Shown piece by piece: positions 22,331 through 34,098 of a stretch of 64,000 bases of DNA (position 1 is the stretch's first letter; every line of letters begins with the position of its first letter). The translations under genes and the position numbers were made by a program. Source of the DNA: Cylicocyclus nassatus. Taxonomy: Eukaryota; Nematoda; Chromadorea; Rhabditida; Strongylidae. The stretch is from contig CATQJL010000001.1 in NCBI GenBank assembly GCA_958299035.1, positions 107,463,769-107,527,768 of the forward strand, in the 5' to 3' direction. The notes beneath the pieces are model-generated. The model did not search any database. It was not told where the DNA came from and saw only the letters and a list, made by a program, of their open reading frames with translations.

Positions 22331-23195
22331 GTGGTAGCAAGAACGATGTCAGGGTACTCAGGGCGCCTTTCGGATTGGACAAAAACGACACGTCTGCCCG
22401 GACGACACGCCATGGAGACTGCCTCATGCCCTGCACCTACAACGCCAGGACAGTCTCAACAAACGCCGACCTCCACGCTCTTCTCGACGCTGCAGAGCAC
22501 ATCAACTACCACATCTCGCTCTGCAGGAAACGAAGTCCAGAAAGAAGGACGTGCGACAGATGAGTGATGGGACCCTCATCATTCGTGGTGAAAAGGTTCC
22601 ATCACGAAACGTGGGAGGCGTCGGCTTTGTCGTCCACCCATCTATCGTCCATCTTGTCGATTCGCACGAGATCCTATCACCTCGACTAGGCATCCTACGA
22701 CTACGCCCTCCACGTCAGAAGACCATCAGCATCATCAACTGCTACTCGCCAACATCAGCAGCTAACGATTCAGAACTAGATGCTTTCTACGAAGACGTGG
22801 AGGAGGAGGAGGTCATCCGCAACGAAAAGTCCTTCTACAAGTATGTTGTGGGCGACTTCAGTGCGAAAATCGGGATGCCACTAGAAAAGGAATATAGGAT
22901 CGGGAAATTTGGATATGGGCTCCGAAACGAAAACGGCAACCGTCTCGTTGGGCTTCTCTCCGCCGCACGACTCTTCCATGGAAACTCCATTTTCATGAAG
23001 AAAGAACATCGCCGGTGGACTTGGGAATCACCCAACGGAACGACTCATGCTGAGATCGACCACATTCTCACCAACCAAAGGTGGAGCTTACTCGATGTCT
23101 CTGTAGTTCCATCCTTCTGTAGTGGCTCCGATCACCGCCTCCTTCGAGCGAAGATACGACTCAGCCGAAGGCTGGAAAAAAAAAGTCTGTCATAA
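22331..23195 (+). pseudogene. RTE apurinic/apyrimidinic-type endonuclease domain
   Basis: The conserved block '[10 protein letters not shown]' (about 22430) sits in one frame; from 22551 the frame shifts and continues '[12 protein letters not shown]', 'GDFSAKIG' and 'NHI'-type to '[12 protein letters not shown]'. The SDH motif and GDF motif are expected catalytic parts of the exonuclease/endonuclease family that nicks target DNA. At least one frameshift (near 22550). Confidence 0.85.
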
Positions 23196-24152
23196 TGCCG
23201 CGAGAAGGAAGGAAGTCGTTTATGACGGTAATAGGCTTGAAGAGCTCATATCAAGTTGTGACTGGCCCATCGAGGAGGACCCAACGTACGACTACGACCG
23301 GCTTCTGAAAGGATTGCGAGCCTGCGGAGAATGCGCCTCAGTGACTTCTGAGAAGAACTTGGAACGCATTTCGAAGACCACCAAGGAAATGCTCGAAAGA
23401 AGAAGATTTCTGAGGCAGGATCCGAATGCAACCCATCTCAAGCGACTGTTAGCCAACGCCAGTTGCAGAGCAGCTTTGCAAGAGGATCTCAGGAAGTACA
23501 GGCAAGCCAAGATACTGGAAGCAGCCGAAAGAAGACGAAGTCTCAAGAAGTGCCGAAGGGACCTCTGCGAATATCACGTACCGCTGGCTGCACTACTGAA
23601 CGAAGACGGGACTCCGACTTCTTCCCGATACAAGATGGAATCTATCGCGAAGAACTTTTACACCACCTCTTCCGCTTAACAACACCCGTGCAGATGCCCG
23701 TTGTTCTCACTGGAGAAGTACCACCACGAATTCCACATGCTGAAGTGCGTATCGCGATACAGACCATGAAGACGTCCACGGCTCCAGGACCAGATCATCT
23801 CCCCGTGGAACTTCTGCGAGCCGGAGGACACCGTCTACACGAGATTCTAGCATCGAATTTGACATCTTACCTTCAGAAGGAGAAGATTCCCGACCAGTGG
23901 AGAACGTCAAGAACCGTCCTTCTCTTCAAGAAGGGTGAACGGGAGGATCTTCGGAACTATCGTCCAATACGCCTGCTGAGTGTACTGTAGAAGCTTTTCA
24001 CGAAGATTATCCTCGCTCGCATATCAAGGACACTGGATGAAGCCCAACCCCAAGAACAAGCTGGATTTCGCAAAGGATTCAGCTGCATGGACCACATCCA
24101 GACCGTTTCGAGGGTCATAGAAGTCTGCCGAGAGTACCGACTGCCTCTCGTT

Positions 24153-25717
24153 CAGGGTCAAGCTTGTGATGCGACTGTCGCAACGGGGGGTCGTAAGAGG
24201 GTATCTAAGGTGGGGGGGGGGTCGTAAGAGGAGGTAGTTAGGCTAAAATACCCTAGGCTTCAAAGGGAATCAAAAAGCAGGCAATTAGTTATGTTCTTTA
24301 CAATAAATCTATAAAAAAAGTGGAAATCAGAATAAAAGAGATAAAAAGTCTGTAGAAATTCTCAAAAACATTTACAAGAGCTCAAAACACTTTTGAAGGA
24401 TGTATTATTTGATAAAAATGCTAAATGTACCGATTGCCCCAGAAATCTTGCTTCTGAAGCCTTCCTGAAGTCTCACACACTCGACAAAAGCGAATGTCTT
24501 TACCAGCTGTGACCATCATAAAATTCTAAATCTTTTTGTAATGTTTTTCACGGGCTCATATGATTTATCTGTACTTTTGAGATGCTCCTCTATATCAGTG
24601 CAAAATTTGGTGTTATTTTGTCAACTGTGGATTTTCTTATGATTTTATGTATGGTAGCAAAAAGTCAGGAAAGGGGGGTCGTATCTGGGTCGCATCTAAA
24701 TTTCTTCGGAGCTATTGAAGCTTGTTGGCTGCAATTTTGCTGTAATATGAGCCCATCCTCCTTCTTTCCCTCATAAAAATTGCAGGCTCTTTTATACCTT
24801 CTCTGGTAAGTTGCAAAATTTTAAGCTCAAAAATCCCGGTTTTTGCTTTTTAGGATCGCATCTAAAATTGCGAGGGTCGCATCTAAATTTTTTTGAGCTT
24901 ACTGCTCCTCAAGAGCTGAAACTTTTTCTTCGGATAGTCTGGGCACTATACTACAGGACCTGTGCTTTGCAGCCTCTCAGTCTTTTCCTGGCCTTAGTTA
25001 CGAATTTTCAAACTACCGTGCTCATGCACGTTTTTGACGTCGTTGTGGACGGCGCTCAAGCGGTATTTTGTGCGGGAAAAACTGTGGAAGAAGTAGAAAG
25101 TAAGCTTCTTAGTCGAAAACATCTTTTGTAGTTCAAGAATGTCATTTTTTCTCCGTGCAAAAATTTGTGTCGCCTAAGGCCCCGGTCAGACTTCACGCGA
25201 CTTAATCGTCGCGATCTAATCGCCAAGATTTCCATTCATTTTCATTTCACATTCAAAAATGTCGGGCTGGAAAAGTATCACAACCGAATGCAAGTTGATC
25301 GGCATGGAATGATGTTGTAACAGTTGTCTCGTCGCGACTCAGTCGCGACGATCAAATCGCGTGAAGTCTGCCCGGGGCCTAAGGGAATCGAATTTGCTGG
25401 CCTGAAGCATGCCTAAAAATTCAAAAAAAAACTTGCAGAATTTCAAACATTATTAAAGGTGTGTATGTGTGCTAGAGATGATGGACGCACCCATTGGCCT
25501 AGAAATTCTGCTTCCGAAACCTCACTGAAGTTCTCACGTAGGTGTTTTTTGAGATTGACATTCGTTTATGCAGGTTACCGCGAGGAATGTGGGCAGGGGA
25601 GGTAAGGGGGATAAATGGGTGAGGGTGGGTGGGGGGGGGGGGGTCGTACGGATGGGTACCTTCAATGGGGGGGGTCGTAAATGAGGGTCTCGGATCGCAT
25701 CAGCACGCTTGACCCTG
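24153..25717. mobile_element. hAT-like non-autonomous DNA transposon
   Basis: 11-bp perfect TIR CAGGGTCAAGC, flanked by the 8-bp duplication CTCTCGTT (24145-24152 and 25718-25725). Both are hAT hallmarks. Subterminal repeats GGGTCGTA and GGGTCGCATCTAAA recur near both ends. No transposase frame recognised. Confidence 0.85.
25178..25379. mobile_element. PIF/Harbinger-like MITE, 202 bp
   Basis: TIR GGCCCCGGTCAGACTTCACG and inverse of GGCCCCGGGCAGACTTCACG, flanked by TAA on both sides. It sits inside the hAT-like element. The arms continue with CGACGATTA-type palindromes. Confidence 0.78.
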
Positions 25718-27521
25718 CTCTCGTTCTAACCTTCGTCGACTACGAGAAAGCCTTTGACAGCGTCGAAACCAACGCCAACCTGTCTGCGCTAGTCGATCAA
25801 GGAGTGGACCCAGCTTACGTGAAGACGTTGGCCGACTGCTACAAGGACTGTACAACGACGATACAGCCATTTTATCGCCCCTGACCATGCCAATCGGGAA
25901 GGGGGTCCGACAAGGCGACACAATCTCGCCGAAGCTGTGCACCGCGGCCTTGCAGTGGGTGATGAAGTCACTGGACTGGGACGAGAGAGGCATACGAGTT
26001 GGTGGGAGATTCCTATCCAACCTTCGTTTTGCGGACGACATCGTTCTCTTCTCGAGCAGTATCACCGAAGCAGACGATGCTGAAGGAACTGAACGAAGTA
26101 GGGAAGAAGATCGGACTGCGAATAAATCGGAAGAAGACTCAGTTTATGAGGAACGCCCTTTGCGAAGATGCAGAAATGGAATTGGAAGGCACCCTATTAT
26201 GGAGACGTCTTCTTACGTGTGTCTGGGACGTTCGATGAACATGGAGAGCAACTTGAGGAGAGAACTTAACAGGAGAAGAAGAGCAGCCTGGGCCGCCTTC
26301 GGGCCGGAAGCCACCGACCAACTGACGGACCGGGAGCTTCGTGCCCACCTGTTCGACTCAACCGTTCTCCCGGCGCTCTGTTACGCAGCTGAGACTTGGG
26401 CCGACACTGTAGCCACGTCGAAAGCTTTACGGACCACCCACAGAGCGCTCGAGCGCAGTCTTCTAAAGATGACCGGACGCAAGCAACATCTAGTCGGACT
26501 TCGCAGCACGGATATGAGAAGAATGTCCCGTCTTTGTGACTCAGCGGAATACGTTGCGAAAGCCAAACATCGATGGGCCGGTTACATAATGAGAAGAACA
26601 GACGACAGATAGACACTAAGAACATCTGAGTGGATTCCTCGCGAAGCCAACGTCTTCGAGGAAGACCACCGACGAGATGGGCAGACGTGTTCGTGGAACG
26701 GATGGACCAGCTGAGAAATCAGCTGGATACGATTTTCGCCCCTGGAACTCGTAGACGCAGCCACCGACGACGGCCAAGAAGATCGTGGATGTCTGAAGCG
26801 AGGGACAGGGAAAAATGGCAACTTCTGTACTGGGGCTCGCACGTCACGTGAGGACGGGCCATCTAAGTATCTAAGTAAGTAAGTTGTTTTCCTAAGGAAT
26901 TGGGCTCTTTTCTGTAGTCGGCGGGGTGTTTAATTGGATAGTTTACTAATGTGTCTTCGACTTTTCAAACTCTGAAGAAGGCGAGTTCGCCGAAACGTTA
27001 GTCTGTATTTTGTGCTATAAAGATCGGTACCAATCTTAGACTACGCTCAAACAACTAACGAGAAGATCACAACTATGCTAAGATTTATGAATAGTCGAAC
27101 ATAGAGCTTTTTGGTGTACTTATTAATATAGTCAAAAAGGAGCAGTATTATATTAAATATGTTAGATAAATAAAGAGTGCTTAATTTATAAAGTGTCCTG
27201 ACATTTGTAACTCCTTTATTCGAGCGCTGAAAACTTCAAGACTTTGCGTTATTCAGAGTCCGGCACCTGAAACCACATCAAGCTGGATTCGTTTTCTAGA
27301 GAAGAAAACAAAAAATTATCGGTTTTGCAGTATCCTAGGCTGAGCTCCGGAAAATTGGAGGGTATTATCCAAAACCCACCGGTTGCAAGTTAAAGCAGAT
27401 TCAATGCTACATGCGCTAAACAATCTTTTACAGTGTACAGTATAGGCCACGAGCAGGACTTGGCGCAAGTGGTCTAAAGCGCAGGCTGGATATCGCTCTG
27501 GAGGTAACAAGCAAAAAAGAT

Positions 27522-27930
27522 GTTAGGTTGTCCCAAAAGTAAACTTCATTTTAAGAAAACTAAACTGTTCTTGTTTTCCTACTCAACTACCTTAAAATCG
27601 GATCTCCTTCCAGAAAATTCCTACGATCCAATTGGTTCTTTATATAGTAGACACATAGTTGTACCCAAAAATGTATTTGTCGAATTTTTTCCATAGCCCA
27701 AAGTTGAGAAAAAAGATGGTGCGAAAATGCCAAAATTTTCGATTTTTTTTTAAGACTAGGCATTTCTCGTTTATAAGAGCACCTACAGGTGTAAGTTTCT
27801 GAAATTATACTTAGTAAGGCTTGTAGTATACAATGGCATATGAGGGGGCTGGGGGCAGAGTGCCATTTTTGGACAATTTTTGTTTCTCGCTTTCTATGCT
27901 CGAAAAAATTAGGTAAAGGCATACTTGAGT
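27522..27930. mobile_element. mariner MITE arm without partner
   Basis: Begins TTAGGTTGTCCCAAAAGTAA after TG. No inverted end found downstream. 27070-27520 and 27930-28720 otherwise show no supported gene. Confidence 0.4.
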
Positions 27931-28725
27931 ATTACTATGTGCCTACTGTATAATGACTCTGTATAATGACCAAGTACGAGTTCTGTAGGATTCTTTGTGG
28001 CAGAAATCCAATTATCAGGCGACAAATTTTTTTTCGATTTGGCTTCAAATTTTTTATGCAATACGACTTATGCGGATCCTTGATGGATATTTTGTAGAGT
28101 TTTTACATAATTCTACTCTACATCCTTTTGCCTATCTGTGCGTTCTTAGATTGCCGCAAACCCTCTCCTTTTACCTTAGTTACAGCCCAGAAAGTTTTTG
28201 AATGGTAGAAATGGTTGCAGAAATGCTGCAAGCGCGCAGTGGTGCGCGGCGAACACAGTATATTGCCAAAGCAAATCATACAACACCTCGATTTTTTCAG
28301 AAGTTTTGAAATGGCCTTCTATTCGTATGCTAAGAATTATTAGCTCCACCTCGTGTGGAGCCCTAGTCCCAGCAATCAAATGACTTGTCTGCACCGAGCG
28401 TACAATGATATTGCACCAAATTTGTGTACATGCGCGTAAGGGCCTTAAACTGTTGGCGAGAAGTTTGAGAAAATTGATCTGAATGAAATCGGCGATCAAG
28501 TTTTCCTGAGTTTGCTGGAACCGTTTCTCAGAACTTTTATTGGTTTCGCAATCCTGCCTCAATGCGCCCCTAAGGCGCAAGGCGTACCTTCAAACTTTGT
28601 GGAGTTATCGTGCGCAGCATTTATGTATATTCAAAAGGGCGTGCTTTGGTATATTGTCACAAGCACATCAAGTCTTGCCTTAGCAAAGCGCTTTCACCCC
28701 AATGATGAAGCGTCGTTGCTTTACG

Positions 28726-28789
28726 AATCGCTTAATCCCAAGGCATATCTCACGCAGCGCGTGAGGTATTGCCTTGGGTCTAAGCGAAT
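28726..28789. repeat. Near-perfect hairpin, ~31-bp arms, minimal loop
   Basis: Arm 'AATCCCAAGGCATATCTCAC' pairs with the inverse of 'ACCCAAGGCAATACCTCACG'. About 3-nt loop, few mismatches. Confidence 0.6.
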
Positions 28790-29329
28790 CAAAGTGCTAG
28801 CGTTTCATGTTCAGTGTTTAGTGTCCATTACGCTCGTTCTTCTCCTTCAATCTCTTTTTCGATTTCAATTTTTAGTTTTAAAGAGTTCTTTTATTGGTAT
28901 TTTCCATTGTTTCAAAAAATAGAGTGAATTTAGCTGCGGTTGTGCTCTACATAAGTTCTGTCAACATTCGCAGGGTATGGAAACAGAAGTGTGGAAGGAA
29001 GGGAAGGTGGAGTGGAGGAAACGAGAGCATAGCAGGTAGATAGGGCTTCGCCATGGAGTAGATAGAGGGTAGTGGAAAATTTCGAAATTTCTATGGAGCG
29101 AATAGCAGTAGAGGAAGTTTCGCTCTTCCGTAATTTCTAAGCAGGTCAAGCAGGAGGTGTGGCACACGCGATCGCTGGTTACGACCCCCCCCCCCTCTTA
29201 TTGCTGTCTCAATAAGACCCCTAAACTATATACCTAAGATAGCATGACTTGAAGGCCTTGTCAAACATAACGGACCAGATATCCATAATTAGCATGTCAA
29301 TTAACCCCTGCAGGGAATGTTTGAGCAAA

Positions 29330-30230
29330 TTCTGAAATTTCGAGATACTAGGTCACCTAAATGAAATCGCCATTTCTAGCATGATTAACTTTCTTTCAAA
29401 GCAAAGTAACTAGCTGTTTTTGCACTCAAGATGAAGCACTACTCTCTTGGCTAATTCAGAAATCTCGCTTTAAAAGAACTCCTGACTTTGGAATTAGAAG
29501 CCAACCAAAATCTTGTTTTTCTATTTTTCACTTTTAATGGCTGTGCTTTCACCAAATATTCCTCAGAGCTAAGAAAATCAGGCTCAAATCACTCCTATAA
29601 ATTCTACGAGGTCTAGGCTATCGATTCATATAAACAACGTTCGCTAAAATTGTTTTTTTGATATAGTTGATGGGGTGTGGCGCCACCCCTAAAAAGCTGT
29701 GGCTGCCACAGCTTTTTAGGGGTGGTGCCACACCCTATTAACTTATCTTCAAACAGATCAAATAGCTGGTTTTTTATATCGTTCTTACTGCTTAACCTTC
29801 TCCTTTACATAGCAGAAATTTCATATGAAAATGTTATTTCAAGAGCAAGATATAATCGTTTTCCCTCACCTATGCAAGTGTAAAATACTGGTAAAATACA
29901 GCGAAAATATTGGGCTACGGTAACATGCTAAGTCTGCGCTCGTAATCTACATCAAAGTGATTTGAGCCTGATTGGTCTTCTCTAGCCTGAGATAATAGCG
30001 AAAATGGAACAAACGAGATTTTGGCTTGCTCTTAATTCCTTAACTTGGAGATAAATCAAAGTAGGATTCCTAATATGAGCAAGAGAATAGTAGTTCTCTA
30101 TACGAAGCGCAAAAAGAAGTAGTTGACTCAATTTTGAAACAAAGTAACATGTTTGAAAACGGGGTCTCACTGGTGGTCCTGATTTGGAAATCTCAGAATT
30201 CGCCAAAACTTGTACGAGGCACGAAACTCA
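29330..30230. mobile_element. Diverged palindromic element
   Basis: Left 'AAATCAGGCTCAAATCACT' and right inverse 'CAATCAGGCTCAAATCACTT' match, as do 'CCAAAATCTTGTTT'/'CCAAAATCTCGTTT' and 'CTACTCTCTTG'-type blocks. Ends approximate. Confidence 0.5.
29671..29733. repeat. 63-bp cruciform-forming palindrome
   Basis: 31-bp arms with one mismatch and a 1-nt centre: GGGTGTGGCGCCACCCCTAA ... TTAGGGGTGGTGCCACACCC. Confidence 0.8.
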
Positions 30231-30295
30231 AAAATTTCATAAATACAGTGCCACATTGAAAAAGGGAAAAGTCGGAGAACAAGTCGCAAAACTTA

Positions 30296-30570
30296 CTCAA
30301 ACAATTGCCGGGGGCAGGCGGGCACCGAAAAAATAACCTGATTTCTCGCACCCTGCTCGCAGTTTTTTGGAAAGCTATCAGGACTTTTCGGAATGCCGCT
30401 TGCTGAGTTCTCGGATCTTCAGAAATTCAGCAATATATCTGCAAAAGATAACAGCGAAAAAAGGCGGTCTCTCAAAGACTCGCTGACCATTTTCCAGGAA
30501 TCTGCGTGCGGAATCAAACGTCAGCAACGCGTATTTTCCGGCGCCCACCTGCCTTCGGCGATTGTCTGAG
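30296..30570. mobile_element. CTCARACAATYGCCGG-type MITE
   Basis: Left CTCAAACAATTGCCGGGGGC, right inverse CTCAGACAATCGCCGAAGGC, TA on both flanks. Same end sequence as the GC-repeat elements at 33.2, 38.7, 46.4 and 51.1 kb. Confidence 0.65.
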
Positions 30571-30746
30571 TAGTTGCCAACCTAATGCTAAAACCGAAAT
30601 TCATCTGCGGCAAGCACGGTACTGTGAGCATGATGTTGTTTGCCAAAAGATTTTCGGCGTACGTGGCATCATTTTACGTTTTTTTTTTCAAAAAACGAAG
30701 AAACAAGAAAGAAGAAAAACGAAGAAACATCACTGAATGCTTGAGC

Positions 30747-30905
30747 TATAGGTCGTTCGCGCTGGGCGCGGAGAGTGCGCAAGGTGTGTATTGCGCGTCA
30801 CTCCTCTTTCCCCGTGCACTCTCGCCGCCTTATTTTCTCTGCGCCCGTACTATCTTCACTGTACGCGACAGCGTTGCTCTCCGCGCGCAGCGCGGATGGC
30901 CTATA
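30747..30905. mobile_element. GC-rich MITE, 159 bp
   Basis: TIR around GGTCGTTCGCGCTGGGCGCG and inverse GGCCATCCGCGCTGCGCGCG, TA flanks, both with CGGAGAG inside. Confidence 0.55.
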
Positions 30906-30947
30906 CATCTACCTAGGACATCAATATAACAAATGACTTACTTTCAG

Positions 30948-31094
30948 CAGGAGAGAACGAGAACAGAAGAAGAACAATATAGGGAATTTAGCAAAGAATA
31001 TGTGAAAAAAACAAAGAAAAGGTTCTATTCCACGCCCATTCCCAACTCAAGTACTTTCTGCTTTAATCCAAGTCAGAGAAATGCGGATCTTTAG
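30948..31094 (+). CDS. Candidate terminal exon, basic protein, unrecognised
   Basis: After a strong acceptor (CTTACTTTCAG) a 48-codon frame runs to TAG: 'QERTRTEEEQYREFSKEYVK', then basic 'KTKKRFYSTPIPNSS' and a polar tail. Looks like a hydrophilic, partly helical C-terminus. No upstream exon in this gene was identified; 30580-30740 is purine-rich and frame-ambiguous. Could belong to a gene whose other exons lie to the left. Confidence 0.4.
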   Translation, partial: QERTRTEEEQYREFSKEYVKKTKKRFYSTPIPNSSTFCFNPSQRNADL

Positions 31095-31099
31095 GCAAG

Positions 31100-32390
31100 A
31101 CCGCGCTGTCAGAGTTGCAGGAGGTATTATAAAAGTCATGCCAAGCGTGATCCACTTCTGCAGGTGAAAGAGACAATACGGAGTGCGACACATACCAGAA
31201 ATCGAAGAATAGGCACGCCACCGTTTACGACAAAAAAATAGTGAATAGGGTAGGTCGGACTGAATACTATCGACTTCATTAGTGAAATCTTGTAAACCAG
31301 GTGTACCGCTGAACCGACGTGATAGCCTACTTCCATTCTGTGACATTGGTAGTCTCGCTCAAACGCGTCTCATTTATTTGTGCAAGAACCCTCCCGCCGT
31401 AGTCTTGGTAGGGTATGTGATCATTCAACGTCAAATGTTTCCTCAAAAATAAGCATTTGCAACTGTTCGCAACCACATAGGTTGATGAATGATGAAATAC
31501 GGCTAGAGCATGTTGCCAAGATGAATGATGGCTACCCGTTCGGAAAGTGTTTGCGTAACACATGAGCATTGTGGATCAAAATGGAGTCATAAGACACAAG
31601 AGACAGTGAGTGCTACCATGTCTTCTAACCGACCTAGTCTACTCAAAAGAATGCCTCAGTTTACAGCACCATAGAGTAGCTTAGTACTTTGGATATTTTA
31701 GACTCTTCTTCTAAAGAGAATATGTGCCAGCTTCCACTTTATGTGGATTTCAAATCTAATCTTATGTAGCTCTTTTAATTCTTCATGTTGAGCACTGTTA
31801 CGAAGACTGCTGAGACAAACACTATTAAGTCTTGCAAAGGGAGGATGATTGGAGCAGTTTTTTGGGATGGCGTGTAGCTAACAAAAGAAGTTCATTAGTC
31901 ACGTGGCCTTCCAAATTGGGACGCACATCTTTTTCGAGGGCATAAGAAACTTATTCCAAAATGCTTTTCTGATCTGCGAAACTTTTCCGGGCGGGTCTTA
32001 CGAGGGTTTTCAACGGCAAAAGTCAAGCTGTCACACACGAATGGATCAAATAGAGCGACTGAGGCTCTATGGGAAATAGTGTAATAATTACGTGTATGTT
32101 TTGCAGGCTTACGCTCCCAGTTTCGTTTCCCTTATTGTGTGTTTCGTTATACACTTTGCAAAATTTTTTTTTAAACTTGGGAATGTCCTTATACAACCCT
32201 TTTCTTCTTCAACACAATCCCTAACTAATTCAATAACTGGAAATTCCCCTCGAAGTTTTAAAGAGGTAGAAAACGTTACAAGTATCAATTTGATGCTCGC
32301 ACTTGGTCGGTAAACATGAGAATATACACGTACCAGTTCATACTTGCTAATTTCGAAAAGACCTCAATCTCTAACAGGGGAACGATCCCA
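31100..32390. other. No supported gene
   Basis: Open frames of 60-99 codons on both strands lack splice or family support. 31850-31990 resembles the 16925 inverted-repeat family. Confidence 0.45.
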
Positions 32391-32396
32391 ACTTAT

Positions 32397-32716
32397 AGGC
32401 AGCGTTCAGGCAGATTCTCGACTTCTATATTTTTATGTGATCCAGGCCTTTTGGCGCTGATTCCGAATATGGAACTCAAAGAGCGTGAATTTCTCAGAAA
32501 ACCACCTTTTGGGGCTATTTTGGGAATACCCGGACGAGTGGTTCTGATGTTATCCTTGTCGAAAGCAAGTATTAACAGGTAAACGCTGTAAGTTCGACTG
32601 TGTTGGTCATGTGAAAACACATCAAGGCTGAGGAGGTTTCGTTCAAAAGGGGTTGGCCGTCCGAGGGAAGTGGGCGTGGTCGTCGAGCTCGGATCTGCCT
32701 GGACGCTGCCTTTAAG
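32397..32716. mobile_element. TTAA-family copy (AGGCAGCGTYC ends)
   Basis: Left GGCAGCGTTCAGGCAGATT, right inverse GGCAGCGTCCAGGCAGATC, flanks TTAT and TTAA. Confidence 0.6.
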
Positions 32717-32845
32717 GTGGCGAATTGGAATGAGCCGTATATCATCCTTGAATGCGTCTTGATGAGCTGATTCCAAATCTACCTTTTATATCTGCGATGC
32801 CGCTCTTTGCAAAAGGTTATGAGCGGTTGAAAATGTGAAGTCATA

Positions 32846-33174
32846 GAGGCAATGCATAATGTGCTTCAAAATCCAACTTGGGAGTGTATGACTAGCATGA
32901 TATTGAGTGTACTAATTTCAACGAACGCTCACATTTAAAAGAAACACAAATAAGTGTTTTTAAACAACTGAAAAGCAACAAAGTTGCTTGGCAAAAGTTA
33001 TGAGCAACAAAAAGTCCAAATGTGGCAAATCTACAGCGCCGTACCTCGAGAATTAGTTGTTTAAAAACACCTATTTGTGTTTCTTTTGAAGGTGAGCATT
33101 CCTTAGAATCAATACACTCAATATCATGCTAGTCATACTTTCCTAAGTTGGATTTTGCACATTATGCACTAAAA
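32846..33174. mobile_element. Palindromic MITE, about 330 bp
   Basis: Arms share 'TATGACTAGCATGATATTGA' and 'AAAGAAACACAAATA' with few differences; centre around GAGCAACAAAAAGTCC. Confidence 0.72.
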
Positions 33175-33182
33175 CCCTATTA

Positions 33183-33600
33183 CTCAGACAATCGACCGGA
33201 CCCCTCCGCCGGACAGTCGGAATCTGCCAGAGTCGCGCCGGATCCAGTTGACCAATGAGAGCGGGGCAAATGGGCGGTCCCTTCTTGTAGGTCGCGGTGA
33301 CATCACTGGCAGGCAAGTGGGACGCTTCTCCGGCCCTGCTGCAAAGGTACGCCATTTCTGCTCCGGAGGTACGCCAGATTTGGCAGAGCCGCGCCGGAGA
33401 AATTTGCCCGGCGCGAGTCCGCCAGATTTGGAAGAGCCGCGCCGCAGAAAATCGGAGGGGTCCGGAGCACAAATGGGAGGTCTCCGGAGCACAAATGGGA
33501 AGGCTCCGGAGCACAAAATGGGAGGGCTCCGGAGCACAAAATGGGAGGGCTCCGGAGCAGAAATGGGAGGGCTCCGGAGCAGGCTGCGTATCGATTTGGC
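33183..33600. mobile_element. CTCAGACA element with CCGGAG tandem repeats, one end
   Basis: Left end CTCAGACAATCGACCGGACC after TA. Inside are seven ~22-bp units of GGAGCACAAATGGGAGG around the palindrome TCCGGA. The right terminus is missing (truncated near 33600). Frames through the repeat are open on both strands and not believed coding. Confidence 0.65.
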
Positions 33601-33801
33601 GCGTAGCAAGCAAACGTCTAACTCCACGGTGATGAGTCCTCTGTTTACGCTCTTTCTTCATATTTTAGTCGTTGTTTTTTTGATTTTGTTGTTTCTCCGC
33701 GTTTCTTACCGTTTTTTTTTCTTTGTCGCGTTGGCTTTTATGTTGTTGTAAGTTCCTCGTTTTCAGGTTTAGGTTTCAATTTTTCGTGCGGATGCACTTA
33801 G

Positions 33802-34098
<297 letters not shown>

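Larger units (their letters stand above)
23122..26870 (+). pseudogene. RTE reverse transcriptase domain, interrupted
   Basis: From about 23180 the frame reads 'ICH'-like to 'LEDLRKYRQAKILEA', shifts near 23680, then gives 'TMKTSTAPGPDHLPVELL' and 'NYRPIRLLSVL', followed by a stop (23988). A 24153-25717 insertion splits 'EYRLPLV' from 'LTFVDYEKAFDSV'. After another shift come 'GKGVRQGDTISP' and the catalytic 'RFADDIVL'. The C-terminal part carries 'CYAAETWAD' and 'RAKHRWAGYIMR'-type sequence typical of hookworm RTE copies. Dead copy. Confidence 0.85.
21983..26882 (+). mobile_element. RTE-type non-LTR retrotransposon, with nested insert
   Basis: Flanked by an 11-bp target duplication GTTGTTTTCCT (21972-21982 and 26883-26893). 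It ends in a short-repeat tail (ATCTAAGTATCTAAGTAAG), as RTE elements do instead of poly(A). It encodes an endonuclease then a reverse transcriptase. About 3.3 kb of RTE sequence plus a 1,565-bp hAT-like insertion. Inactive: several frameshifts and stops. Confidence 0.9.
21628..27066. mobile_element. Palindromic MITE split by the RTE insertion
   Basis: Left part 21628-21982 and right part 26894-27066 are the arms of one element: 'GGTACCAATCTTAGAC' and 'CGAAACGTTAGT' in the right arm match inversely 'TTGGTACCGATC' and 'ACTAACGTTTC' in the left. A central palindrome ('GGCCTCAACCAAATTGCAAG') spans 21800-21980. Reassembled length about 530 bp. Confidence 0.68.

Noticed and set aside
27420..27520. 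tRNA-like A box (TGGCGCAAGTGGTCTAAAG)
   Set aside because: No B box or cloverleaf fits downstream.
33143..33751. Overlapping frames of 110-170 codons on both strands
   Set aside because: Same CCGGAG-repeat element as at 46.4 kb.
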